A stretch of DNA of 64,000 bases from Aphelocoma coerulescens (GCF_041296385.1 NC_091013.1:9562001-9626000), one strand, 5' to 3'; shown: positions 23,756 through 32,953, numbered from the stretch's first letter. Notes: generated by a model from the sequence alone, not told the origin. Made by a program: numbers and translations.

Positions 23756-24649
23756 ATGGAGATGCTCAGAGAGGAGGCGAACCCCAACTCCCCCCCTGCC
23801 ACGGAGCAGCCGGGCCTGTGCATGAGGGCCCAGGTGACAGCCAGCCCTGGAGGGAGAGGGGACGGAGGGAGCCGGGATGGAGCCGGAGAGCAGCTGCCTG
23901 GGGGCCAGGGCCTTCCAGCCCCCGATGTGCCAAGGCTGTCGACTCCTTCCCCCACAGCCGGGGCACAGAGCCAGGGCCCTGCCCCGCACAGCCCCTGCTG
24001 CCCCCCAGGCCCCTCAGCTCCCCAGCCGGGAGCCCTCAGGGAGCCGTGCGAGGGGGCCGCAGAGGGGGCAGAGCTGCCAGGGCCGCAGACTGCGGAGCGG
24101 GACTTGGCCACGGAGCAGGAGGGGAAGAGCAAACCCAGCGTGTACCAAGACCTGTTCGGGGGGGAAGACACAACAGATGAAGAGCCGTCCCAAGAAAATG
24201 TCAGCGACAGACTGCTTTTCCTATGGGAGCTCTCTGAAGGGGAAGTCAGACTTCACCCAGCGTTGTCCCCAGGCAGAGAGGAAGGGGAAGTCAGACTTCA
24301 CCCAGCGTTGCCCCCAGACACAGAAGACAAGAAAGAGGACTGGGAACAGATCACCAACAACCCCAAGTACCCAGAGCTGCTGCAGGACCCCGACGCTGCT
24401 CCCCAGGACTCGGCCAACGCAGCAGCTCCTCCGGCCTCGGCTGAGCAGGGGAAGGCAGCAGGGGCACAGAGCCAGGGCCCTGCCCCGCACAGCCCCTGCT
24501 GCCCCCCAGGCCCCTCAGCTCCCCAGCCGGGAGCCCTCGGGCAGCGGCCGGCTCCCCCTAAGGAACGCCCGTCCCGCTTCAGGCGGGCGCTGCGGGCGCT
24601 GCGGGCGCTGCTCCGCTGCCCCTGCCTGAGGCCACGGCCGGACGAGTAG
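23756..24649 (+). CDS. Candidate single-exon gene: 297-residue protein of unknown family with internal repeats
   Basis: The frame runs from ATG at 23,756 to TAG at 24,647-24,649. The start context is strong (A at -3, G at +4). Residues 1-125 are rich in Pro, Gly, Ala and Ser. Residues 126-160 are acidic and hydrophobic (VYQDLFGGEDTTDEE at 129-143, LLFLWEL at 153-159). Residues 161-190 are two 15-residue repeats beginning EGEVRLHPAL. Residues 191-212 include EDWEQITNNPKYPELLQD. Residues 236-261 repeat residues 69-94 exactly. The end is a basic amphipathic segment, SRFRRALRALRALLRCPC at 273-290. I see no signal peptide, membrane span or known catalytic motif. GC bias alone would not give the Asn/Lys/Tyr/Trp/Ile-containing centre, which argues for real coding. 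It is surrounded by CR1 and LTR fragments and could be one copy of a lineage-specific family, a retrocopy or a recently dead gene. The family is unrecognised; expression is unknown. Confidence 0.5.
   Translation: MEMLREEANPNSPPATEQPGLCMRAQVTASPGGRGDGGSRDGAGEQLPGGQGLPAPDVPRLSTPSPTAGAQSQGPAPHSPCCPPGPSAPQPGALREPCEGAAEGAELPGPQTAERDLATEQEGKSKPSVYQDLFGGEDTTDEEPSQENVSDRLLFLWELSEGEVRLHPALSPGREEGEVRLHPALPPDTEDKKEDWEQITNNPKYPELLQDPDAAPQDSANAAAPPASAEQGKAAGAQSQGPAPHSPCCPPGPSAPQPGALGQRPAPPKERPSRFRRALRALRALLRCPCLRPRPDE
23960..24037 (+). repeat. Perfect 78-bp direct repeat, copy 1
   Basis: This copy is base-for-base identical to 24,461-24,538. The copies are 501 bases apart, exactly 167 codons, so both are read in the same frame and encode the same Ala/Gln/Pro/Cys-rich segment. 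Perfect identity in such a long repeat suggests a recent duplication or gene conversion inside the candidate gene. Confidence 0.95.
24236..24325 (+). repeat. 45-bp tandem duplication in the candidate gene
   Basis: Units at 24,236-24,280 and 24,281-24,325 begin with the same 30 bases and then diverge. Each encodes 15 residues starting EGEVRLHPAL. The unit length is a multiple of three and keeps the reading frame. Confidence 0.93.
24461..24538 (+). repeat. Perfect 78-bp direct repeat, copy 2
   Basis: This is the second copy of the repeat at 23,960-24,037, in the same codon phase. It sits just before the basic C-terminal segment of the candidate protein. Confidence 0.95.
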
Positions 24650-24830
24650 TGCAGGTGGCGGCCGGCCCGGAGCCTGCCCGGTGTCCTGAGGGAGCCACAC
24701 GGGCTGCCTCTGCCTGGACGTGTCCCTCCAGGCCCAGCAGGACTGCCACACAAAGCATTCTGCCATTACAATGAAAGCTGGGCTGAGGAAACAGTAGTAG
24801 GACGGGGAGGCGGGGGGGAAACACGCAAAA
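24650..24830 (+). other. Probable 3' untranslated region of the candidate gene
   Basis: GC content falls steadily after the stop codon. There is no canonical AATAAA here, but ACAATGAAAGCTG near 24,768 carries AATGAA. That differs by one base from the usual hexamer and could be a weak or decayed polyadenylation signal. The first true AATAAA (about 24,964) lies inside the following purine tract. Transcript ends cannot be set from the sequence alone. Confidence 0.35.
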
Positions 24831-24839
24831 AAAATCCCC

Positions 24840-25332
24840 GCCAGAAAACAAAAAAATAACAGTAATAATAGGAGTAAGAACAAGATTAAGAAAAGGAATA
24901 AGAATAAGAAGATGATGAAGAAATAGTAGTACTAAAGAAGAAGAAGAAGAAGAAAAAGAGTAACAATAAAAATAGTAAGGTGAAGAAGAAGAAGAATAAT
25001 TAGAAGATGAAGAAATCATAGTAGTAGGAAATTAAGAAGAGGAAGACAAAGAAGATGAAGCAGATGATGAAGAGGAAGAAATAATAGTGGTAAATTAGAA
25101 TAAGATGAATAAGAATAAGAATAAGAATAAGAATAAGAATAATTAGCTGAATAAGAATTATAAGAACAACAAGAATAAGAATAAGAAGATAATAGTAGTT
25201 ATTAATAATGAGAAAAACGAGAATTAGAAGAAGAAGAAAAATAAGAATTACTAAAATGAAGAAAAAGAAATTTTACTAGTAGTGAAGAAGAAGACTAAGA
25301 TGAAGATTAAATAGTAGTAGTAGTAAAGAATA
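24840..25332. repeat. Purine-rich degenerate triplet tract (AAG/AAT/TAG)
   Basis: About 490 bases are built almost entirely of A, G and T in triplets such as AAG, AAT, GAT and TAG. There are runs of (AAG)n near 24,938 and of AATAAG near 25,105-25,140. Only about a dozen or so C residues occur on the plus strand. It is a large degraded microsatellite directly after the candidate gene. Long purine/pyrimidine asymmetry of this kind can form triplex DNA. Minus-strand open frames here are serine- and phenylalanine-rich artefacts. Confidence 0.9.
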
Positions 25333-25365
25333 CTATCAAATTGAAATACACATCCACACATCTTC

Positions 25366-25416
25366 TGGAATCACAGAATAAAGCAAAGGGCCTTAAAGAT
25401 TATCTAGTTCCGACTG
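25366..25416 (-). mobile_element. CR1 tail remnant (minus)
   Basis: AATCACAGAATAAAG followed by GGCCTTAAAGATTATCTAGTTCC is a diverged reverse complement of the CR1 3' end. Only about 50 bases remain before LTR-like sequence begins. Confidence 0.65.
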
Positions 25417-25429
25417 ATTTTCTGATCTC

Positions 25430-25584
25430 TCTCTCTCTCAGTGAGACCTCTTTCCTATTTCTCTCTACCTCCCCTTTCTTGTAAAATAAATTCCATGTTA
25501 AATAAAGTCCGTACGTTGTCATCATATGCTCTCCTTTGCACCTTCATTTGGGCAGAGGCATCTCTCCGTAATGGGATCGTAACA
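25430..25584 (+). mobile_element. Partial LTR, same family as the solo LTR at 20,924-21,160, opposite orientation
   Basis: The plus strand here matches the minus strand of the earlier LTR in order: TTTCCTATT..CTCTCTACCTC, an AATAAA-containing segment, TTTGCACCTT.ATTTGG.CAGAGGC, and a final GGATC.TAACA. The 5' half is missing or unrecognisable. The end at 25,584 keeps the ACA terminus. It is followed directly by a short CR1 tail. The pair lies as inverted copies on either side of the candidate gene. Confidence 0.7.
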
Positions 25585-25587
25585 CCT

Positions 25588-25630
25588 GGGCAGGGTCCCT
25601 TCCAGCTGCAAGCACTCCATGATTCTGTCA
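25588..25630 (+). mobile_element. CR1 3' tail remnant (plus)
   Basis: GGGTCCCTTCCAGCTGCAA followed by CCATGATTCTGT is the end of a plus-strand CR1. It is short and isolated. Confidence 0.65.
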
Positions 25631-25699
25631 GCTCCTCACTTCCCTTTTCTTCTTCCCTCTGCTTTGAGCTGGGAATGTGATTGAAAATGTCCAGCAAAC

Positions 25700-26092
25700 A
25701 AATATTTGCTGTCTGCTCTGGGAGCCCACAGGGCTTTGGGACCTGGGGGTCTTGGTCAACAGCAAATTTCATACAAGCCAACACTCCTTCCAGCAAAGAA
25801 GGCTAAGAGCAGCCTGGGCCGTATTAGGAGGAGTGTTGCCAGCAGGCTGAGGGAAGGAATCCTAGTCCCTTCCTCATCAGTGGTGAGGCCACACCTGAAG
25901 TGCTGTGTCTCCACTGGAAAGAGGCCACTTAAAGGTCATGAAGATGATTCACAGGCTGGATCATCTCTCAAATGATGAAAGGCTGAGGGAACTGGGGGGG
26001 AGGAGCTACAGAAGTCTCTGGGGGAATTTGGTATAGAAATGTCTGAAGAGAGGGTAAGAAGAGGATAGAGTCAGATTGATGCACCAGCACAG
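25700..26092 (+). mobile_element. CR1 LINE fragment covering the end of the ORF2 region (plus)
   Basis: The plus strand follows CR1 from GGGGTCTTGGTCAACAGCAA through GCAAAGAAGGCTAAGAGCAG to GTGAGGCCACACCTGAAGTG. It continues to a CTGAAGAGAGGGTAAGAAGAGGAT segment. One frame still reads VASRLREGI followed by VVRPHLKCCVS, matching the conserved C-terminal part of the CR1 reverse transcriptase. The 89-codon frame here is therefore a transposon remnant. The 3' tail is absent. Confidence 0.9.
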
Positions 26093-26099
26093 GCCATTC

Positions 26100-27500
26100 A
26101 GGCCCTAAATTTTCACCTCTGTCTCTTGATTCATTTGGCACTAACCAGGGAAAAATAGATGGCAGTAAAAACAAAACAAGCACCAACAGAGAACAATTCC
26201 TTAATCTAATAACTGAAACAAAAAATGTAGCTTTTTGAAAAGAAGCAGACCTTGATGGTTTTGGCGCAACAGATGTAGGTTGGAGGGGGGTAAACCCCTG
26301 GAAATACAAGACTAGAATGTGTATTTGTCCCTGTATTGTCGCTGTGTATTTGTTAATTTGCCACCACATACAAACCTGTACCAGTTGCTAGGGAGATGCA
26401 GTATCTAAACATCTGTGCCTCTCAATGCTGTGGCTGTATTGGATCATGTTAAAACATCACCCATACAGACTAAGAGCATTTGTCAAGTAAAGTCAAGGTG
26501 TAAGAATGTCTCTGCCTTTCCACAGAAGGTATAGAAAGCTGTCCACAAATTCTTGGGAGAATCTCTTAATCAAGTGCCTATAATCAAGTGCACCATCAAA
26601 GGTGCCGACTCTATTGCTACCTAGAAAATCATATACTTCTAGACTTCCTCGCTGCTGTGCTCTACACACACATCAGTGAAACCACATTTTCTACTGAAAA
26701 ACTTAATTACCTTAAAAAAATTACTTTTTTACCTATTCAAGCCTAATCTTTTGTGTAACTACTGATTCTTCATATCTTTTGTCTACTTTGCACGTAGTAT
26801 TTCCAGTTACCTTTTTTCATGCACAGGAAAGCATTCTGTTCTGAAAAATAAAACAGAAGTATATGTTCCTTATGCCTCTTTTGCCTTCAGATTCTCCAAT
26901 AAATTTTTCTAATTGTGTAATAAGAAAAGACAGGACACACTGAGTCTAAAACTTTTCCAGCCAGTTTTCAGAAAATCAGTGGGTGATACTAATGAGATTT
27001 GACGCTCTCTAACACTGTGTTAACATATCTCTCTAATTTGATTCAAGAACATGGTTTAATTGAGGGACTGGGACCTAAAAAAATTCTTTTAGGCTCCTGT
27101 ATTGCATATGTGTATTTCTGTACCACTGTTACCTCTCTAATGTAAGAAAAAAAAGTTTTCCCTTGTCTTTAATTTTTTTATCTGTAGAATGTCGGTCTTA
27201 TTATTCATCTAATCCCTTTCATACTAGAAGAATAGTGTAACAACCTTTAATGGCAAATGAAACAATAAAGGTTTAGAAGTAGCAACTTTTGTTTCTTTGG
27301 AGAACTTAGTTCTGACTACAAAGTCTGAGAGGTCAGAATGTCCAAGACCACACACGTTAATAATAATTACAAATGCTCAAAAATTCAAGTGATAAGCCAT
27401 TAAAAATTACTGAGGTAATTTTCTCATTCTTTGTCTCACAAACCTTCTCAATCCTTCTCACAACTGCTTACTACCATTAAGGAGATGCTTAAAGCTGAAA
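26100..27500. other. AT-rich non-coding sequence, no gene recognised
   Basis: No exon, repeat family or RNA gene can be supported. The minus-strand 133-codon frame at 25,968-26,369 overlaps the CR1 fragment at one end and has no recognisable domain. Confidence 0.6.
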
Positions 27501-27503
27501 TTC

Positions 27504-28867
27504 TGTTGTGAAGCTATGATCTATCAGAGTATCCCGTTGTAATCTCATGAAGATATGGGGGGTGGAGTGTTCGACTCATAAGCAAAAGCACCTGCGCTGA
27601 GATAGGCAGATGCTGCCGCAGCTGTAATTTGATGAGAAGTTTGGACAGGGAGAGATGGAAGCAATGAGGACTTTTGCTCCAAATGGAAAGGAGAAGACCT
27701 CAGTTCCTAGAGATGCTCCCAGAGATAGTCCTAGAGATGAAGATGAGGAAGACCCTTTGCTCCCAGGGAAGGAGAAGGGCCTCTGTTCTTAGAGATGAAA
27801 TGCTCCCAGAGATGGGTGAAGAGAACTTTTGTTTCTGAATGGCTCAACTTTAAAATTGTACCCCAAAACCTTCAAGAGTGGACCCTCAAAAGCAGTTGTG
27901 GGAAAAGCTGCAAGTCGGGGGAAGGGACTCACATGCGAGCAGAGAGACTCCTCTTCCTAAATGGACTGAATAATATTTGGAAGTGGGTGGCTGTCTCGTT
28001 GTGATAATGTTTTCATAGCACGAGCAAGAAGAGACTTCTCTTTCTAAATGGACTGAACAAGGTTATTATGGAAGTGGTAAACAGACTTGTCCTGGGTTGA
28101 GGTGTATTCTATTACCATCCTCATGAGCTGTTGAAATCAGGTGGGGCAGTGTTCTCCTTGCCTCCTCCCCCCCAGACTATCTTTCTGTTAATGGCCCATC
28201 ATTGTCCTGCTGCATGACTCAGAGATAACTCCCTCCGGATTATCTTCTGTTAACGAGCCTAATCAACACCTGGCCTCATGACTCATTACCCCATTGTGAG
28301 ATGCTCCACCCAGAGGGAGGAACCAAGCATCCCATCGTGGATATAATCTGGGACTCTGAGCATCAAAGGGACTGGCTCCACTGGATTTCCAGAGGACAGG
28401 AGCTACACAGCCACCACTGGACTTTGCTGAGGAAGAGCAGACCCCTTCTACTACAGGATCACCACTTCAGAGGATTGCAGCCACCATTCCACCAGACTGC
28501 TACCACTACCCTGCCTAATAGGGATTCAGGTTGTATCTTGGCTCTGTCAGTGTTTTCTTTTACTTTCTTTTCCTTTTCTTTAATTTCCATTAAATTGTTA
28601 TTCTGACTTGGTGCCTCTCACTGATTTATTTTCAAACTAGTACAAGACTGAACATCTTAAGGGTTGTCTTTTTACACTGCAAGTGGGAGAAGGGAGGAAG
28701 GTGGGGGGAGGAGGAGAGTTCTGAAGGTGGTATATTTTTTTTTCCTTTTTTTAGGTCTGTTAATAAACTTCTTTATATTCTTTCAAAGTTGGTGGCTGCT
28801 TTGCGTTTCTCCTAATTCTTATCTCACAGAAATAAACACTAATGGTATTTTGGGCCAAACCACTACA
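27504..28867 (+). mobile_element. Older LTR (plus), interrupted by a younger LTR at 28,088-28,649
   Basis: The left part (27,504-28,087) and right part (28,650-28,867) join seamlessly when the nested LTR and one copy of its target repeat are removed. The right end has TTAATAAACTTC (AATAAA at 28,762-28,767) and finishes GGGCCAAACCACTACA, a typical LTR 3' end. The probable start TGTTGTGA mirrors that end. The internal part has degenerate GAGATG..CTCCCAGAGATG repeats. Without the insertion its length is about 800 bases. I found no clean target duplication, so the left edge is approximate. Confidence 0.65.
28088..28644 (+). mobile_element. Young solo LTR (557 bp, plus) nested in an older LTR, perfect 5-bp target duplication
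   Basis: It starts TGTCCTGGGTTG and ends CTAGTACA. It is flanked by the direct repeat AGACT at 28,083-28,087 and 28,645-28,649. A TATA-like ATATAAT lies at 28,341 and an ATTAAA polyadenylation signal at 28,589-28,594, so U3, R and U5 lie in order on the plus strand. No gag or pol sequence is attached, so this is a solo LTR. The 101-codon frame within it is not a gene. Nesting shows that it is younger than the surrounding LTR. Confidence 0.88.
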
Positions 28868-29137
28868 CTAAATTGGTGTTTCTGCCCGGTTACAGAACCA
28901 AACCCGCTACAGGTAGTAATTTATACTTGCGGTCAAACACCAAATTATAACTTCAAATATCTATTTCCTATGAAAAGTAATGGAAAATAAGCTCAACGTT
29001 TGCGTTTTCAGGAACTGATGATATTAAAGTACACTATTCTAAAGATATAGGAAGAGATTAGTTTTACTAGAAATAATTACTATAAATACTAGTAATAATG
29101 CTGGAAACTACTCAGCAACACCTACAGCCTAAGGTAG

Positions 29138-29181
29138 CATAGAATCATAGAATCACTGAATGGTTTAGGTTGGAAGGCACA
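29138..29181 (-). mobile_element. CR1 3' tail (minus), strongly 5'-truncated
   Basis: CATAGAATCATAGAATCACTGAATGG, split by short repeats of the tail octamer, is followed by TTTAGGTTGGAAGGCAC. This is the last 45 bases or so of CR1. It is a dead-on-arrival insertion. Confidence 0.85.
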
Positions 29182-29299
29182 GCGTGGCCCTGTTCTAGAA
29201 ATAGTTTTTATGCGCACACTTAAGACATTCTGAGCTAAAGATGTGCCTGAATCTGAGTGGGCAGATGTGCTTTTTAAAATTTATTCGTAAGTGGGGATA

Positions 29300-29345
29300 T
29301 TTGTGTGTATACATATGTGTATGTGTGTGCTTATATCTATCTATA
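29300..29345. repeat. GT/AT-type microsatellite
   Basis: An interrupted GT repeat with embedded ATAC/ATGT units ends in a short TATC run. It is a simple repeat with no gene nearby. Confidence 0.8.
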
Positions 29346-29349
29346 GATG

Positions 29350-30395
29350 GAACACAAGGACTTTCAAGGATTTAAGTCAGAGTACAAACTAAGAGCACAT
29401 CGAGCCATTGATGATGAAAAGCTATTTCTGGTTTTTGGTTTAATATATCAGCTGGAGGGCTGCTCCATTTCCTCATCTCTACCAGAACCTGGAAACCACT
29501 GGCAAGAGGGTTTGCCTGTACTAAGGTGGTGCTTTTCCAAGAGTTGTGCTTCTGAGCCTGATGTCATAACCTGTGATTACTCAGTTATTTTGGGGAGGAC
29601 CCCAGAGCTCAAGGGCACCACAAAGGGCAGGAGTAATCTTTTTTTGTCTGTCTAATCTTTACCAAGTCAAAAGTGAGGGGAATGCACGTAAGTACCATTA
29701 CCCTCAGTGTCCTCTTTGTCTTCATTTGCCTCTGCACATATTGACCCAGTGCAATGACAGATTAATGGTGACATTAAATGAGGTATTAAATTTAATCTTC
29801 TTTACTTGATGTAGTAAAAGTTCCTTTTCCAAATTGCCTTTCTTTAATTTTTGCTTCATGATTGTCATTTTTCATTTGCTGATTTTATTCATGCTAGACT
29901 AGGCCAGTGACCTAAAACTGCCAACTGAGGAGTGAAATGCTAATCACATATCTTCAGCTGAAAGCATCAGTGTAAAAGTTTCCCATGCATTATTTACAAT
30001 AATTATTTTCTGTCTCAGGGATTCTCCTGGTTCCTCCTAAAACAGTTCAAACATAACAAACAAAATGGCTAATTTTGGTTGTATATATTCATTGCAGTCC
30101 TTCCAATTGACAAAGTCAATTTATAATTGTTTAATCCAGGATGTCTTAGAAAACTTCTGAACTTAGGAGGTCACTTCACTACCCAAAAGACTTACTAGCA
30201 ATTACAGAGCTTTCTCTCAAGATGTTTTGCAGTCTTTTTATTTCTTGTAATGTATTAATGGGGTGTGGTGTTTAGTCTTTAGGTAGGAAGATTATTAACA
30301 GTTTTACTACAGTTATACAGCCATAGTGTTGCTAAATGGTGAATTTAACATGAAAAATGTGTCACCAGCAAGGAGTTATTAATAATATTTCATTT
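29350..30395. other. AT-rich non-coding sequence, no gene recognised
   Basis: The 102-codon plus frame at 29,347-29,655 has no recognisable motif and begins in the microsatellite flank. I see nothing else supportable here. Confidence 0.55.
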
Positions 30396-30397
30396 TA

Positions 30398-30492
30398 GAT
30401 TACATATTAGGAAGAGATTCTTTACTGTGAGGGTGGTGAGGCATTGGACAGTTTGCCCAGAGAAGCTGTGGATGGTCCATGCCTGGAAGCAA
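30398..30492 (+). mobile_element. CR1 fragment (plus)
   Basis: ATATTAGGAAGAGATTCTTT, then ACTGTGAGGGTGGTGAGGCA, then TTGCCCAGAGAAGCTGTGGAT and CCTGGAAGC follow the CR1 3' untranslated region. Both the 5' part and the final tail are missing. Confidence 0.88.
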
Positions 30493-30499
30493 AACAAAT

Positions 30500-31885
30500 A
30501 AGGCACTGATTGGAGATTCTTTGAGAAAACACTTTAAAATAAAATAAAAAAAATTGCTTCATTTTTGTTTGTTTTGAGAAATTTATATCGGTTTCAATAA
30601 AAATGTTCCTAGAATATTTTCAGCTCTAGGACAATTACCCTTGTGATGGCATGATTCTAATTCTGTTGGATATCTTGTACGCTCATTTCCTACTGATGGA
30701 AATGTTCAGTGAAACCATTCAATTCACATGCCAAAACCTCAGAGGCTCAAGGGTAGGGTATACACATTATCATTATCATATCAGCTCTGTAACATTGACT
30801 GTGCCCTTTGCTTTCAAATGTGTTCAAATCCCAACACCATCTTGAAAATCTTCTGTGCTTCACTATAGCATGAAGCTTTATCTGCAGGAACTCAGTGTGT
30901 CTGAGTCAGTAGACCTGGGTATTAGAATATTCTTATTTAACATATCACAAGCTGAATGCTGCTGCCTTCTGTCTCTGATACTGGCTTTCAGTCACCTCAT
31001 CTCATTTAATGTAAAAGCGTAGTGCCAGAGCATTCTTTATGGAAGCTTGAAATTTATTTTAAATTAACCACTTTTTAAAAGATCTACATTTATTTTATTG
31101 AGTACTGGTAGAAAGGCACCAGATTATATGCACCTAGCTGCTGAAATAAAATAAAATGAAGAATTAAATAACAGAAAGATGCTTCAAGAAGGGTATTAAA
31201 ATAGATTTTGGGAGCATCAATCATTCAGTGCTGTAAACATGAAAGGGCTTATTCTTTGTGTAAAACCAGAAATTATTATGGCACACTCATTCTGTTTATT
31301 TCTTTATTTAGCCTCATGGTACTGGGGTAGAATCCCTTTATCCTTAGTAAATTTATGTATGGAAGGCCAGATGAATGTTTTGGATATGAAAACTCATATG
31401 TTGATGGTGTTATTGGTTACAGCATTCTTCCCTTAGTTTAACAGAGTACTGTATAAATTTTGTCACTTTACCACACCAATGTTACCTTCTGTTTTTCAAA
31501 CTTGACTGTATGTGGAAGCCACCCAGAGATAACAATATTCTATTTAATTAAATATTCTATTTCCAGCAGCTTGACTTTGTGAGGTTTCAAACAGGCCACT
31601 TGACAAGCACTCCCCTTTTCAGCCACAGGATGGTCAGCTTACATGTTCACTTTCCAGGCAATTTTTCTGTACATGAGGTCCAGTCATGAGCTGGATAAAC
31701 TGTCTGTAAACAATAAAAGAAAATTAATTAAGAACATGTACAAAGTGCAGGATGTTTAAATATAAGAAGAGATAGAATGAATAAGGTGAATCACAGACTA
31801 AGTAGTAATCAACAGGGTCATGTTGCTTCCAAAAAAACCCAAATATTACTGTTTACAGAGTGTGTAAAGCTCAGAGTATTTCCAT
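30500..31885. other. AT-rich non-coding sequence, no gene recognised
   Basis: No exon or repeat family is visible. The open frames here (60-65 codons) are at chance size for this base composition. Confidence 0.6.
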
Positions 31886-31890
31886 TTTAA

Positions 31891-32293
31891 TCAGGCTTCA
31901 GCTGAAGTATTGTGTTTGGTCTACTTGTGACCTTTTCAAGAATTCTGAGCAGACAACAGAAGAGGATCAGAGGTCCTGGAAAAAAGTTTAAAGAAAGATA
32001 GAAAGACCTGGAGTTGTTTAATTTAGAGAAAAGTTGTAATAATAGTCTTCAATTATATAAAGCCGTGGTTGCTACCAGTTCAAAGGCAATAGACTTTTCC
32101 AAAGGATAGGACAGGAGCTAACAAACTTAATTTTCAGCAAAGAAGATGTAGATTAGATGACAGAAAAAAAATGTGCTGACTATAAGGGTGAGGATAAATA
32201 GGCTGACAAGGTGACAGAGTCTACATCACTGGAGATTTTACAGAAAAGATTAAACAATCATCCACCAGAATTATCTGACATTTAGTTGGCTAA
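31891..32293 (+). mobile_element. Ancient, highly diverged CR1 fragment (plus)
   Basis: The order of weak matches follows the CR1 3' end: CTGAAGTATTGTGTTTGGTC, then an ACCTGGAGTTGTTTAATTTAG segment, TAGTCTTCAATTATATAAA, GATAGGACAGGAGCTAACAA, and GTCTACATCACTGGAGATTTT near the end. Each block is diverged, which suggests an old insertion that predates the well-preserved CR1 copies in this window. Confidence 0.55.
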
Positions 32294-32555
32294 AAGTCAT
32301 CTGAAGATCCTTCTGTATTTGCTCAGCTTCTGATTTAGAAATGGTGGGTTCAGGGACACAGTTCAGAAAAATATACACCACACCTCAAATTTTGTCCTCT
32401 GTGATAACTGAAAAAAAATAAGCGCAACACAGCTTTTCCATCTGAACAGTGGAGCAATGAAGACTGCTCTATTGAATCAGCAGTGAGTGACCTTCTCAGT
32501 CCAGCTGGTCTTAAGAAAAAGAATGTGCAAAATATCAATCCCAGTGTTCTGATGG

Positions 32556-32640
32556 GGAAAAAGCCAACCCCCAAAACCAACAAAAAAACACCCCGCCCTC
32601 CCCCCCCCCCCCAAAAAAAAAAAAACCCAACCACCAGATC
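32556..32640. repeat. A/C-rich low-complexity tract with adjacent C13 and A13 runs
   Basis: G is almost absent. A run of 13 C (32,600-32,612) is followed at once by 13 A (32,613-32,625). The complementary strand is G/T-rich. The exact run lengths are likely to be error-prone in any assembly and variable between individuals. Confidence 0.9.
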
Positions 32641-32953
32641 TTTAATCTTTAAGATTAATTTTACTTTGGGAGAAGAATGTTAATAGATGAGAACACATCC
32701 ACTCAGCTACTGGCTCCTCTTTAATAACATCATTCTTTTAGCTGTTATGTGTTAAAGAACCCTTAATCCAAAACTCCCATTGTGCAGTCTCTTAAGGAGA
32801 TCTTTATAATCTCATCTCTGTTAGAGGAACCTACCCTCACTTTCAGGTGAATCTTATCAAAAGGGTTGTAGGCAACCTCCTAGGTGTGAGGTATTAGCTG
32901 CTAAGCAGGTCAGTTGTCCTCTTTGGAAATGTAAAAGTATGGTTATGAAGATT

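Noticed and set aside
23581..24171. 196-codon minus-strand frame
   Set aside because: It is antisense to the candidate gene in GC-rich DNA. No motif was seen, and it probably reflects absence of stops.
23877..24629. 250-codon plus-strand frame overlapping the candidate gene
   Set aside because: It lies in another register of the 297-codon frame. Start context and residue composition favour the longer frame, and GC-rich DNA leaves several frames open.
24579..25019. 146-codon minus-strand frame rich in Ser, Tyr and Phe
   Set aside because: Most of it translates the purine-rich triplet tract, so it is low-complexity and not a protein.
25706..25975. 89-codon plus-strand frame
   Set aside because: It is a decayed CR1 reverse-transcriptase C-terminus and not a host gene.
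28301..28606. 101-codon frame
   Set aside because: It lies wholly inside the solo LTR at 28,088-28,644.
27504..28867. Target-site duplication for the older LTR
   Set aside because: The bases outside the best ends (AATTC on the left, CTAAA on the right) do not match, so I did not claim one.
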